A stretch of DNA of 64,000 bases, taken from the NCBI GenBank assembly GCA_949358305.1, contig OX442315.1:22346427-22410426 (forward strand), read 5' to 3'. The translations under genes and the position numbers were made by a program. The notes below the pieces were generated by a model. The model had not been told where the DNA came from and ran no database searches. It saw nothing but the letters and a program-made list of their open reading frames with translations. This stretch comes from Strigamia acuminata (Eukaryota > Arthropoda > Chilopoda > Geophilomorpha > Linotaeniidae). Below are positions 10,209 to 23,100 of this stretch, piece after piece. Numbering within the stretch: position 1 is the stretch's first letter; each line of letters starts with the position of its first letter.

Positions 10209-11527
10209 ATGGCGTCTAAAGAAAAGGATATTCCTCCTGAGATTCTTCAGTTGGATTTGTACAATTTACTTGGTATCCATCCAGACGCAAAAGAGAAAGA
10301 GGTTAAGAGTTATTTCAAAACATTAAACTGCTTAATATTAAACGATTGATTTTTTTAAATAATACCTTTTTAGATCAAAAAAGCCTACAGAAAGAAGGCA
10401 CTGAGTTGTCATCCTGACAAAAATAAAGACAACCCAAATGCAGGTAAGAAATTAAATCTATAAATCAATTTTTTATTTTACTTAACAATTTATTTGTACT
10501 TCAGTTGACCTATTCCATCAACTGAGCAAAGCGTTAGAGGTATTAGCAGACACATCAAAACGGGTAAGCATAAACACGTAGTTTTTAAATATTCAGTTTA
10601 ATTGAAACTTATTTCAAATGTAGGCGAAGTATGACAAAGTATTAAAAGGCAGAAAAGCAGCAGATATACGGAATAGAGCTTTAGACAGCAAAAGGAAAAA
10701 ATTTAAAGACGGTAACTACCGAAACTTCGATTTGTAGATGATAAAAAAAAATCTCCGAAATAAATAAATTTACTTTTCAGATCTTGAAGCTAGAGAAAAA
10801 TCTAGTCAAGATCAAACTTTCGATGTCGAGGCTAATATCAAATCCGAAATCGACCGATTGCGTAAGGAAGGATCTAAGCAACTGGAAGAGGAACAAGAAA
10901 ATCTCCGAATACTTCTGAAACGAAAAGCCGAGGAGGTGCAAGGTATAAATTCAAAATTTGACATTTTTTCAAATAAATAATATCCGTTGTTGTTTTTAAA
11001 ATGTATTTAGAAGAGTTAGAAAATGTTCTACCAAGTTTGTCGATAAAATGGGAAAAAGGAAAGAAATATACAAACGAAGAGTTACACGAGATTTTTAGCA
11101 AAGTAAGAATTTGAATTAATATTAATAGTATCGGTGTTTATTTTATATAATATTGTTTGAATTTTTCAGTATGGCGTGGTCTCCTGTATAATTATTTTAA
11201 ATTCTGAAAAGGGAAAAGCTCTAGTAGAATATTTGACATCGCCATCAGCTGTAAATATTTCTTTAAAAAAAAAGATTTTTATAATAATTTTATTCATACC
11301 AATTTTTTCGTGTAATTTAGGTGAAAGCATACGAACAAGAAAGGCAATTTAAGCTGAAGTGGTTGCAAGGCAAACCAACGGCGAAAACAACCGCATTTAC
11401 ACATTCGTCTTCAGCTGCAGACTCGACCATTACCAATCGCGATTACGAAAGTTTGACATTAATGAAATTACGGCAATGTCAGGAACGAAAAAAGTTAATA
11501 GAAGACATGGAACGAGAAGAAATGTAG
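10209..11527 (+). CDS. DNAJC17: DNAJC17, J-domain and RRM splicing factor
   Basis: J-domain co-chaperone associated with the spliceosome in the nucleus. Exons 10209-10301, 10374-10443, 10505-10563, 10624-10711, 10781-10942, 11011-11102, 11170-11250 and 11321-11527 give 283 residues, close to the human 304. The J domain is at residues 14-80 with LDLYNLLGI, KKAYRKKALSCHPDKN (the HPD that stimulates Hsp70 is intact) and FHQLSKALEVLAD. It is followed by a charged coiled coil (about 95-155; KSEIDRLRKEGSKQLEEEQ), an RRM-like fold (about 160-235; YGVVSCIIILNSEKGKALVEY) and the C-terminal block RDYESLTLMKLRQCQERKKL, which matches human [20 protein letters not shown]. The C-terminus is shorter than in human. 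The start is the only ATG before the J domain. Poly(A) signal AATAAA lies at 11580-11585. Confidence 0.96.
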
Positions 11528-11643
11528 AATAATTTAATTTAATTGCTTTTGTGTACATAAAAGAGATAATTTTTAACAAAATAAAAGCCAATTGTTGCTT
11601 ACAATTTTGTTGAGCGCGTGTTCTAACGTTTAGGGTTACTAAC
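11528..11643 (+). promoter_or_regulatory. 116-bp gap: DNAJC17 3' end and Ig-gene 5' region
   Basis: The gap holds AATAAA (11580-11585) and then only about 58 bp before the ATG of the next same-strand gene. Just before that ATG is gtttag|ggttactaac, an acceptor-like sequence, so an upstream non-coding exon or a very short leader is possible. Either the promoter lies inside DNAJC17 or the two genes share a transcript. Confidence 0.4.
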
Positions 11644-14007
11644 ATGAATTTGATTATTTATATTTACATTTTTATATCACATACCCAAGTTATAACAGCT
11701 TTTTTTAATGATACTTTAACCGTTATTGAGGGGAGAAATCTAATTCTCCCGTGTAAAATACCTCGCAAATTAGATGAGAATTTACCATTACATAATTGCA
11801 TTTGGACACGTTCAAGAACAAAAACTGAATATAACGGTACCACCTTACAAAACACACTGAACAAGTCGAAATATATTTCCGCAGGAAATTTAGAAAGCGG
11901 AGATTGTTCTCTAAATATTACTAAAGTACATCTTGAAGAAGATGAAGGAATTTGGACGTGTGCACTTGTGGTTGACAATAAATCGACAGTTTTATCGACA
12001 ATTACCATCACAGTTTTAGGTATAAATTTGTCATTTTAAATTGTAAATGAAGTGTATTATTTTTAGGTTTATTTCATTGCTATAGTTCCACCGTTGGACC
12101 ATAATTTATACAATGCTAACGATTTTTTAATTAACCCAAACACAACCGTATATCTGAATCCAAATTTTGAATCCACTCTCAACTTGAAGTGTGTTTCGCA
12201 AATGTCTTATCCACCTACAACCTTGATGTGGAAATTAAATAGAGAAGAAATTATTCCGAAAAGTGAGGAGACGTTTCCGGATATTCGGCCCTCGACTTTC
12301 ATGACCGTGTCGTCTCTTCAAATTATGCATCTGCCATCGATTAGTTACCCAATTCAAATTTCTTGCACCGCATTTCATCCATCGTACGCGAATGAAAAAA
12401 TCATCTACGTAAATTTTACAGGTGCGGTATGATTGAATTAAATTGTTTAGAAAAAAAATGTATGTATACACGAAGTTATTTATTTGAATCAAATAGTGGC
12501 ACATTATGCACCATCTTCTGCTCGAATTCAGTCTGGGTGCGAATTGAAAAATTCCGAAGAGAATGATATTTTTAAAAAAGATGAAAATCAAATTTTGCCT
12601 TTACTGTGCAATGCAAACGGAATTCCGTTACCAATTATTCAATGGGAAATGAAAGATGACTACAATGAGTGGCAGCCTATTTTTAAACACACATCACAAT
12701 TTGCCATTTTTGTCCAATCACCAGGAATATATCGATGCTTTGCAACAAATAAGTTATCTGATGCGAAAGAGAAAGCCATTTCTCCACCTGTTCTTGTCGA
12801 AATGGAACATTCTCAAACTGGTACTTCGTATAATTACCATTTGATGTTTATTTTGATGTTTATTAATTTTATTAATTACGCGTTTTTCATTCTTTTTGTT
12901 ACTCAAGTACACGATGATAAAGATGATGGTATTGGTGCGGCACCACTAAACTCTGGAACATCGAAAGGAAAGGGATTTTTAATCGAACCGAGAGATACAA
13001 CTGTTGTTGTTGAAACGCCCTTCAAATTGAATTGTATTTTGAATGGTCCGGTTTACAACTGCACTTGGACTCGGAATGGCCAAATTGTGTCGGGAAAAAA
13101 TGATGGGAGGGTTGAGATTTTGAATGATTTTGAAAATGGTAACTGCATGATTCACTTCAAATCAGCCTTACTAGGAGTAGACGAAGGAAATTGGGTTTGC
13201 CAAGCTGAATTTACACCCAGAGAAATCACCAAGTCAAGACAAGCCAAAGTTGCCATTGTACGTAAGTAAATGTTCAATATTTTATTTTTTAATACTTTTA
13301 AATTGACAAATAAGCAAAATTAATTTGAAAAGATCCTCCAACTTCTTTGATTTTGACCTATGAAGGGCAAAAACGAGTAAATGGAGAGAGAATTCTTGTA
13401 AACATTGATGAACACATTCGTAGTAACTCGACGGTCGCACCACTTCGCTGCGCAGCAAACTTGGAAAATAAAAACGAGAAAATAACATGGTGGATTAACA
13501 ACAGACCAGAAACTTTTCCTCTTACCAAAATTACATTTTTATCCATCAACATGTACGAAATTTCCAGCTCTATTTCCTTGTCTGTTAATAAACTGCCTAA
13601 ACGAACTAAAAGGTCCGAAATTTTTATAAAGTGCACCATCAATAACCACGGGCCAGAAATCGCATTAAAAATTCAGTGTAAGTTGCGAAAAATTATTATA
13701 TAAGATGAAACTTAAATTATCTAAACTTAAACTAGACCCAACTAGAAAAGTGACACTTTTCCCTTCTGGCTCCGTTTATGTGAGAAGAAATTCAAACTTG
13801 AGGTTATATTGCAACGCTAATGGAAAACCGTCGCCTGAAGTGTCCCTTCAACGACAATTGGACAGAGATTGGCAATGGCTGAATGCTATACCAAATAGAA
13901 GATGGTTTACTATTAGACGAACAGGCTTGTACAGATGTGTTGCCAAAAATAAGCTAAATCTAAATTATCTTATTTCGAAATCCACCCTCATTCTCCCAAC
14001 AGGTTAA
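11644..14007 (+). CDS. Immunoglobulin-superfamily gene, tandemly duplicated three-Ig module
   Basis: I do not recognise a named family. Exons 11644-12019, 12086-12421, 12497-13261, 13333-13677 and 13736-14007 all join in phase 1 and give 697 residues without a stop. The order is: signal peptide (about 1-19), Ig-A1 (to 125; extra cysteines as in HNCIWTRS...GDCSLNI...DEGIWTC), Ig-B1 (126-237), Ig-C1 (about 240-340; LLCNANGIPLP...GIYRCFATNKL), a hydrophobic segment (about 352-375), Ig-A2 (about 395-490; YNCTWTRNG...DEGNWVC), Ig-B2 (493-607) and Ig-C2 (610-697; LYCNANGKPSP...GLYRCVAKNKL). A1/A2, B1/B2 and C1/C2 are recognisable pairs, so this is a duplicated SP-Ig-Ig-Ig unit. The hydrophobic stretch begins with an ATG (12844) and could be a TM anchor for copy 1 or a signal peptide for copy 2, so two proteins are possible. 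Several N-x-S/T sites suggest secretion. The end is either the TAA at 14005 or splicing to a short exon near 14075. Confidence 0.75.
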
Positions 14008-16660
14008 TTTGCAATATTAGCAACAAACAATATTGATTTATAGTCCAAACATATTTTAAACGTTTTATTGTAGGTAGACCGTAGCATTGAACATTATTAT
14101 ATGCATCAGTTTGAGTACGTGGGAAATCTGGTTGTTGTTTTTAATTTAATTTAGGATTTAGCATTCAATATTTTTGTTTTATGACTTTCAGCTTTAAGCA
14201 CTACAATTATTTGATGATATCTTGTGTACAAGACTAAACACAATCAACATATCGTGACATGTGTGAACTAGATAACCCTTTTACCAGGAAGGGGAAACAG
14301 AATGGATTTTTTTTTTAAACATATGTACCGGTATTTTTATTCGTGTTTGGTAGGGCGTTTTCACATTTTGTCTGCAAATTATTATGTATAAAATATGGAT
14401 TAATTAACATTTCGAGGAAATTCCAAAAGATGGCACCACCGACTATTGCATTTTTTCATGCGCTCAATTATGTTGATCATATCAGAAATAAAATAATATT
14501 CATGAGATACTTAAAAGTTTCATGTTTTAATTAACTTGTGGTTTAGGTTACACAAAACTGAAAAAATAATTTTTTATTATTTTATTATTACCTTTTATCA
14601 ATGAGCAATGAGCAATGAACAAAAAAAAAGTTTTTTCCAAGTGGAAACAAAAAGAAACCGTCATTTTAAAAATCCATTTTTAGAACCAACACATCATTTA
14701 ATTACATTTTCCATAAAGCCACAAGAATAATGCAATTTAATTCCATCAACTCTAATTTCTTTGTGCAGTTTTTCCTTTCCCTATCATTTTAATTCTAAAA
14801 TTACACCTTAACCATACAAATTATCGCCTCGAAGAAGGATAATGTGGTGATTTTACGCATCAGTCAAAGCGAGATAAAAGCAGAGGACGATGAAATTTCA
14901 CAAAGGGGCACGTTGGGATAGTCCATATGTCACTTGTGTGATGCCCGCCCCCTCTCCTCAATGGCGCCTGCTGGCTCCAACACAAAAGATGGATTAGACG
15001 AACACAAGAATAAGCTGCACCCAAATAATCACCTTCATGATGTGAATATTAAATTTGCACAGCGACATTCAAGAATATTCCTACCTACTTATTTACTATT
15101 TGTAATTGTGTTGGCTAGAAATTGGATTTTCAAAAAAATCGACACAATGTTGTCGAGATTCAATCCAAAAATAATAAATAAATATATAATAAATGCAAAG
15201 AAACAACAACATTCAATATTCGATAAGTTGTGAATGCAGTAGCTCAGATTGTTAACTATTTGTAGCTATATGCAAAGCAACGATACGAACTTTAATGTTG
15301 AAAGCTTCTCCCAATTCCAAAACATAAAACACACCGAAAACTGTTAAAATTCTTTTAATTCTTCAACGCAGATTCCACGCGTCAATTTTAATTTGTTTTA
15401 TTATTCCAAAATACAAAATGAAGATTTTTTAAGGACATCTTTAATGAAACTGCCTTATATTGGTAAAAGCAAACCAAAATGTGTCATTTTTCATTTTGCA
15501 AAGAACTTTTTTCCTGAAAAACATGCAGTTGCATTTTTATCGCTGTTTGTGTAGTATAAAAAAAGGCAGTAAGCAGCCATATCATGTATAAATTTGATAT
15601 GCACTAAAAATCCAGTTTTAAAATTTTTTTTCTTGTTAATATGACAGTTATTGAATAAATGTATGTTTGGAGTCGTTAATCCACGTGAGAAGTGCGTGTC
15701 CTTGCGTCCAGATAAACATTCTCTTCACTTTTCTTTTTCTTCCCCAGGTGTTGTACACTGGTGGCAGCAGCAGTGCACTCAAATTCAACTTGAAGATGTG
15801 AACAGAATTTGTATGAACAACAGACATACAAAATCCAAATCTTTCGTGTGACATACGCCGCCATCTGGTGTGTGAAACATTTTTCCCTTCTTTTTTATTA
15901 CCTGTATTACTCAGAATTCTTTTACTCACTAACTACTGCACTGCACGGAATTCTCAGCACAGCAAAGTGTTTAAAAACGAAGGTCACAATACAATAGCGT
16001 TATTAAATAAAAGAAAATATATTGTAATTACTACCTACAAGACAATTGCAGCATTATTACTCAACGTTATAAACAAAAAAATTTAAAATAAAAAAAAATT
16101 AATATAATTTCTAAGTTTTTCTTGAATTTTATTCACGATTTGAATAAATTACCATTAATTAATTAATTAAAATGTTTTAAATAACTGAAAAAAGTATTTA
16201 AAAAATTTGCAATTCTAGCAGTTGTTCTAGCAGATTGTTCGTGATTTATTTATCAATGTTTAACAGTTGTGAAAAGAAGAATGAAATAAAACCTTGTGAA
16301 AAGTTTAAATTTCCTCTTCCCCTCTAAATCTATCCCCAACCAACGGGGGGAGTAGTCATTAGTACATCAATCTTCTCAAAAAGTGGGAGAGGATATATTC
16401 TCTTGCTCGGTTTACGTTTGAGTTCGCGGAAAATTGATGGCCTTTTAATGTAAGAACAAAGCACAGGTGAAAAGTTGCGCAAAAACCAAATTAATAAACA
16501 AAAAAAAAAAAAAGAAAAGAAAAAAAAGAATACAAAATAATAAATTTAAAAACTAAAAGAAAAAATTGAAACTAAATAATATTTTGAGAAAAAAAAAGTT
16601 TGAATATTTTATGATTTTATTGTAGGTGTGTTAAAAGAAATATCGAGGGTGCATTTTGTA
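14008..16660. other. Intergenic, AT-rich, no gene recognised
   Basis: About 2.65 kb between the Ig gene and the slit promoter. ORFs here are short and without family motifs. Minor features are a 7-bp direct repeat (gagcaat, about 14601-14615), a (ttaa) run near 16155 and an A-rich stretch at 16499-16620. I see no RNA gene or recognisable mobile element. Confidence 0.6.
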
Positions 16661-17004
16661 TTACTGTTTCCATCGAGATCACCCGAGGCTAGGCACGTGA
16701 TTACCGCAGGCGGCGCTTATTCCCCGCCCTGCAAACCCCCGAGTTGGACTCGACCGTTGCTCGGCATTGAATGGGGATGTGAGTGAGCAGCAGCTGCGAG
16801 TGAGGACAGAGCAGGAGCAGACAACTTGCACAAGTCGATACGACCGACTCCACCTTCTACTTGTTCTCTCGCTACGTTGTACACCTGGTGCTAGGGTCCA
16901 CCAAGATGGACCAAGACTAGACTTAGGACAAGGAAATTCTGCCCAATTGATTACTGGATACAGTTTTGTGCTAAATTTTGTGCTGCAGTGCTGTGGCCGT
17001 TGTG
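16661..17004 (+). promoter_or_regulatory. sli: slit promoter / 5' leader, GC-rich
   Basis: Composition switches abruptly from A-rich DNA to a GC- and CpG-rich block (ggcggcgcttattccccgcc) that runs into coding exon 1. No clear TATA box is seen. Two tiny upstream ORFs precede the start if transcription begins early enough: ATG at 16771 (MGM, stop at 16782) and ATG at 16906 (MDQD, stop at 16920). The exact transcription start cannot be read from the sequence. Confidence 0.55.
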
Positions 17005-17183
17005 ATGATGAGGCGGAGCAGCCTCGTCGTCGTCGGTGCCTTGCTGCTGGCCGTTTCGGCCACTAGTTGGGCCGCCCAACAGCACTGCCCACCCGAGTGC
17101 TCGTGCTCCGGTCTCACCCTCGACTGTAGTCACCGGGGTTTGGTGTCTGTGCCGCACGGCCTTCCGAGGAACACAGAAAGACT
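17005..17183 (+). CDS. sli: slit exon 1: signal peptide and LRRNT1
   Basis: ATG ATG start, hydrophobic leader, then the N-terminal cap of domain 1. It ends in phase 2 (aga ct|gtgagt), the phase shared by all the LRR exons that follow. Confidence 0.95.
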
Positions 17184-20100
17184 GTGAGTTTCTTTTTCTT
17201 CTCTCACCACTAACACCTTTTGCACTTATTGATTAAGGGCTTCAATTTGAATTGGGTCGTATACGTTTTGCAAGTACCTTTTCCACTTGAAATTTTATTT
17301 ATTTATTTAATTTAGATATTTTTTTTTAAAAATGGCGACTAAGTAACACAGTTTTTCTCTTTCTATACAAGCATTGATTTGTCAGGAGAATTCCTTGTGT
17401 ACAATTTCTTCTAAAGATTGCTTTATTCGAATTATATGTTTGGTTCAATGCACCTATATTATGGTTGATTATCTTGCAATGTTTGCTGTGCTTTGATAGT
17501 TTAAGTTTGCTGCTTTCTGCTTTTTTTTTAAAAGGAATTTAAAATGGGTGATATCATCTTCAAACAGTGGGTCAAAGGTTAGACAATCATGACGTGAAGG
17601 GTAAACTTCTTCAGGTGAATTTACGTCTAACTTGTATGTTTTTTTTCTTTTTGAGTAGAAATTTTAACCCTAAATTTCTTTTTTATGACTTTGAGGTACA
17701 TTGACAGGTTGAGTGAGAGTATTGTGGGTAAAAGAGGAGGAAATTGAAACTTATAGCTTGTTGTTGTTTGCCGTCAAACTCACAAACTGTTGCACTCCCC
17801 TCGAATATTTCGTGATCTCTGATGCTGAGATTAGTAACCGCTGGGGGACCGAAACAACACGAGACTATGACCTTTGGGGCTCTGAGAAACTAAGGAAACT
17901 GATTTCATTCATCCATAGAGGTGATAGATAAAAGTTGAGGTCATTCGTCATAGAAATTTACTTTGTTGCAAAATATATAAATTAAGTCCGTTGTATGTTA
18001 TGCGCCCTGAACGCATTTGGCGCCGTAAATTATGTAGAGGGCGCTAGTGCACCATCCAGCATCCAATCAGAAACTAGTCTCGGTTATTATGTAGTACGGT
18101 ATATAACCAATGTTTTGATTTGAATAAAATTACTTCTCAATCCAATTCGATCCTGCGATCAACTACCCAATCGATATTCCCAACAAAATCTTCGTACAGA
18201 GTCCGCGCTAAGCAATTTATAACTTGTCCTTTGAGGCAGTAGACATAAGTTGTAATTTCAAGTACACTTTTCGTGCTCTTAGACCGTGGTCAAATCCTGT
18301 TGGGTGGAAGAAAAATTATAAAAAATAATAGCAATTAATTTTTTTCTTTCCCATTTCTTTTCTTCACATTCTTTTTCCTTTTTATTTTATTTTTTTATAT
18401 GTTTGTCCTATTCACCGAAGAATTCAGATCTTATCTTTTGAAGTTTATTTGGTAATTTTGAAGGAAATTGGGTCCGACTTTCTATTGTGTGATAAATAAC
18501 CAGAAGAAAATTATTTAAATTCTTTGTTTTATTTATATTTCGATTTATTTCCTTATTTTCCAAGTATACTATGATGTAATGTCATTGTTTTCTGTAAGTA
18601 TACAAACACACAAGACTTAAAATGTTTGATTTTTTTGTCTGTAAATGGTAAAAGTCGAAATAACACTTTTACGTCTGGTAGCCAAGCATGAAGTACAAAG
18701 CTGCGGCGGATGTAAAAGACAGACAGGCAAATGCTATGAAATTGTGTTGATATGAATGCAGTTTTGAAGCAGATGCTTTAGCATGCAAACCATTGCAAGG
18801 GGGTATTGTATTATGGTAATGTAACATGTTAGGCTTAAATTGAGTTGTGCTTTGTCTTATTCTTCAGTTCATACTTATTCAGTTGATGCTTTTCTCTTTA
18901 AAGATAGATTTTTAATCACATTATCTATGACAAAACTTCAATTTACCATTTTTAAGTTTTTAAAAAAACCAAAAATATACTACTTTAGAATTAAAGTATC
19001 TATTATAATTTTCTAAATGAGATTACATCGTCTTTAAAAAAAAAACAATTATTTAATAAAATATTTAAACTTGGTTTTGACGGCTTGTCTTCTGAAGTTA
19101 AGATTCCCTTTTTCTGCTGCAAATTCCACCAAGCTCAGCTAAATTCCATTTACTTTTTTTGGTTTTTGATGGATGAATTAAAATTTACTCACATTTGCCT
19201 TAGTTTTTTATTTTTTATTTTTATTCTGTCAACAACTTTTTACTTAAGTTTTTTAAATTTATTTATTTTTATAGAATTTTTCTTATTAATAACGATTTTG
19301 CCGTATATCAGATGTCACCCTAAAGGTATAGGTTTAAGTTTAGACTTCCTGCCGAGAAATGACGCAAGTTGACCAAAAATCGTGTTTTTATGTAGGTTGA
19401 GCTCAGAAAACGGATTTAATCGAACAAGAAATCAATTATGTACCAATAAGAATCAAAGTTTTGACTTTTAAAATAAATTTCAAATAAAATTACTTTGTCA
19501 GAATGGGAACAGTTGAAGGGAGCGGGAAGGGGAAAGGCGTGGTCCTTGTTAAACTTGTCAGTTGATTGAAGGACTACCTGAAAAAAGTTGGTCTTTTCTT
19601 GTTACTGTAGTTGAATAAGAGAGAACCGCTCAGTAGTTATTAGGGGAATTACTCTTATTATATAAGGGTCTGGACAAGCCTCGTTGAAAGGCAAACAAGG
19701 CCATCTGTTGTCAACGGAGGTGAAACGAGGAATTTTAAAATTTGTTGGGATTTTATTTATGTATCAAAGTAACTTACTATGCAAATCCGTATCTTCGATG
19801 CAAGAATGTTTCTAGCTTTAAACTAATTCAATTTTGATTGAATACTTGTAATTCTTTGGTCATGTTGATTAATTGATAGAATTCAACTGCTGATGTTGAT
19901 CGTAAAAGCGAGTTGAAATTGCTTTCGTGATGGACATAACCGATGATATCTGTTATTAATTAAGATTAAAACACAATTTTATCGCAGAATGAATTTTGAT
20001 AGACCTCGGACTTTTAAAACTGATCCCCCTTTTGCTGATACAAGTTGTTAAATCTTAAAATTTCAATTTTTTTTTCTTTTTTACATTTTTTCGGGATATG

Positions 20101-23100
20101 CCTTAAGGAAGTCTCAATTTTTTTTCTTCCTCATCTCATGATTCAATTTGAAGGATACAGCAAATTGAATAGTTGCATGTATGACAGGACGGAATTGAGA
20201 TTTATTGCACAGCTTTTAGTTTTCGATCATAATGTCATCCGAGTTTCTTGACCTTTTATCGGACCTGTTAACACTTCTTGACTTTCAAGCCTTTTTCATA
20301 TTGCTTCATTTACCTGTCAGATATTTGAAAAATCACATTTCCGACAGTGCGAATTTTACTAATATTTATTTATTTTTTCTTTTATTTTCCATTATGCAGA
20401 GACCTTCAAGGCAATAATATCAGCCTCATTCGACGAGGTGACTTCGAGGGCTTGAAAAGACTACGTATTCTGTAAGTACCTTAACAAGATTTTGCACTTT
20501 GTACGTAACTTTCCTTTGGTGGTCCCCACTTGAAAACCACCGTGAAACTATACCTTATATCTTTATCTTAATGGATTATGCGACAGTCAGATCGAAGACT
20601 AGGGTAATGTGGTTATAGGAAATAGCCACAGGATAAAAGGGAAACAAAAGGGAAGTGAGGATGACGGAATAAGGAGGGAAGGTTCTATCTTCCTTTCCTT
20701 TCTTTCATGATCTCTTTCTTTGGGCGATTTTATAGATAAATATTAGAAAAAAAAAATAAATAAGAAAAAAAAAAACTTTAAAACAAATTTGCTTTTACTT
20801 TTTCTTTCAATCGATACGACAAGAAAAGCCAAAGTGAACAAAGAACTATAATTAAAAAAGTTTTGTTGTTTGAGAAAGAGATGTAAGACCATATTTCCTT
20901 GTTTAGCATCTTGAGACAGTTGTTTGCTCTTTATTAAATCTCTATACTTTGAGGTCAGTGTAGGTGAAACATAATTACAGAGGGAATGGACAACATTCAC
21001 ATAGATGATTTTCTTTGGAAATGAAGAAATTAAAGGCGGCCGGGAAATGAGATTAAAAGAGCTTACATTAACTATACTTTGCTTCCTCAAACGACTCATA
21101 AACAACAAAATTGGTCGAGAAAATCTGATTAGAATACGAGCACACATTTCCTCCTCCAAAACGTTTTCAACTGCAGCGTTAATATAAAACGAGCCTTAAG
21201 TTATTGACACGTTTTAACACGTATACTATGTCCATACTGGAGGCAACGTGGCGAAGTTTGAATAAACTTGGTCATTTCTCGGGGCGCGAACACATTTGAA
21301 GTAGGAATTCTTATTTGAATATTGGTGCTGTTTTTACTGTGTCCTGTATCTTAATTTAGTAGCCGCCTCTTCGGCATGCACATATTACCATTTCCGATAA
21401 TGTTTGCAGGGCGAGTGCACCGAAGCAGGTCATTATACAGGGAGTTTAGAAGAAGAAACTTGCCATGCCCAAGTTACAATGCATGACATTAGATCCTCTT
21501 GCCTTCGAGAGTGACAAGAAAAAAGGAGGAGGGAATAGCAGAAGCTGTCGCTTATTGGCTCGGGAACAAGTTTGTGACAGTGATGCATAAAATACGACGC
21601 AGTGCCTGCGAGGAAAAACTATTATTGGTCTTCATGCTCTCTTCCCGGGGGATGATGCTCAAGCGCACGGGAAGGGTCGAGGCGCCATCGATTTCCACGG
21701 GGTCACCACCGTTCAATCAACGGAGACGACACGTGCATCAGCAAACTTTGCTCGGCCCAGATGGAAAGTGAACAATGTCTAGTCAGTTGCTTCGCCTGAT
21801 AAATCAAGATGACTCATTTTGTCATTTTCAAATCAGAATAGCCGAATAGTTGCATTTTTTCTCTCCTTTTTCCGACACTTCAAAAGAGGAAATTAAAGTT
21901 GTTTGTTTAGAAATGGAAACGTTGAATTTTATTTATAGCGAATGAAAATATTGACATTCAGATGATGCGATATGACGGGGTTATTTTTAATCAGTGGCGT
22001 TATGTTTAAAGAATTTTTATACTCCAGATTGAGGTTTTCTGGGCTTATATTAAAAAGAGTGCGCCGGTATGCAAGCCTAAGGTTTTTTTTTAATTTTTTT
22101 TTTTTAAATTTTAATTCCATCTGTCTCGACTTAATGTCAAACTTGAGACGAAGTGTTTCTTCGTGAAATATTTCTCAAGTGCTGGAATGCATGCAGGAAG
22201 CTTACGAAAATGATAATAAAAAAATAAAAATAAATTATAATATGATAAAGATTAATCTTTTCACGATCGTTTCTTTTCATTTTATATTATAATTTATTGT
22301 TATTATTCGTTTTCTTTTTTAATTTCGTCGCTGTTAGTTTTTTTTCTCAGTTTATAGTGCTTGTTTAGTTGATCCAATATGAAAAAAAAAAGAAAGATAC
22401 ATGTAAAAATGACTAACAACACTTTTAATACCCTGGTTGCCATGGAAATTACACGCAAATGACGCTTTTATCAGACCTAAATCTGCTAACTTTACTATAA
22501 TCTGTTTTTTAATTGCCCTTGTATTCAGAGTAAGGCGGTGGCAGAAAAATTTCAAGGGAAGGCTTTACAACAGCAGTAGGCTTAGCGAAAAGCGCTCTTA
22601 TATCCACCTTAAACATGATTTAATCCGGGGTTTGATCTTAACAAAGCTTTAAATATGGAGGCGAAAGATTAACTTTCACTTGGTCTGGGGTTAATTAGAT
22701 AGGTTGTTATAGAGAAGAAAACCTGTTGCTTATTTGGGTAAAGCCCCTAAACATTTCTTATAACAAACACCAATTTCAGGACAATTTTAGATTCCATTTT
22801 GCCTTTTCAATTTTCATCCTCCGTCTTTTTTTAATTTCCTGTAAAGATAAGCTAAAAGTGACTGCAACTTTATATTCGGTTGATTCTATTTTTTTGTCGC
22901 AACAATTACAAAATGCCATAAATAAAGTTTAAAAACAGCATCAACATAGATTTTTTTCCGTAGTTAACTGTTTTACACGCGTTAAACAATTCTAAAACGG
23001 TCAAATTTGATACAACACTCAGTGCTTTGTATCGAGGAGTTGTACAGACGCCGATATCGTGTCGTAACTCGCAATCTACATAATTGATAACATAAAACAC

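Noticed and set aside
16767-17066. ORF overlapping the slit start in another frame
   Set aside because: It has no ATG at its start and is out of frame with the clear Slit signal peptide and LRRNT.
20743-21159. Minus-strand ORF of 138 codons in slit intron 2
   Set aside because: It ends in poly-F/I from a poly(A) tract and has no recognisable motif; most likely chance.
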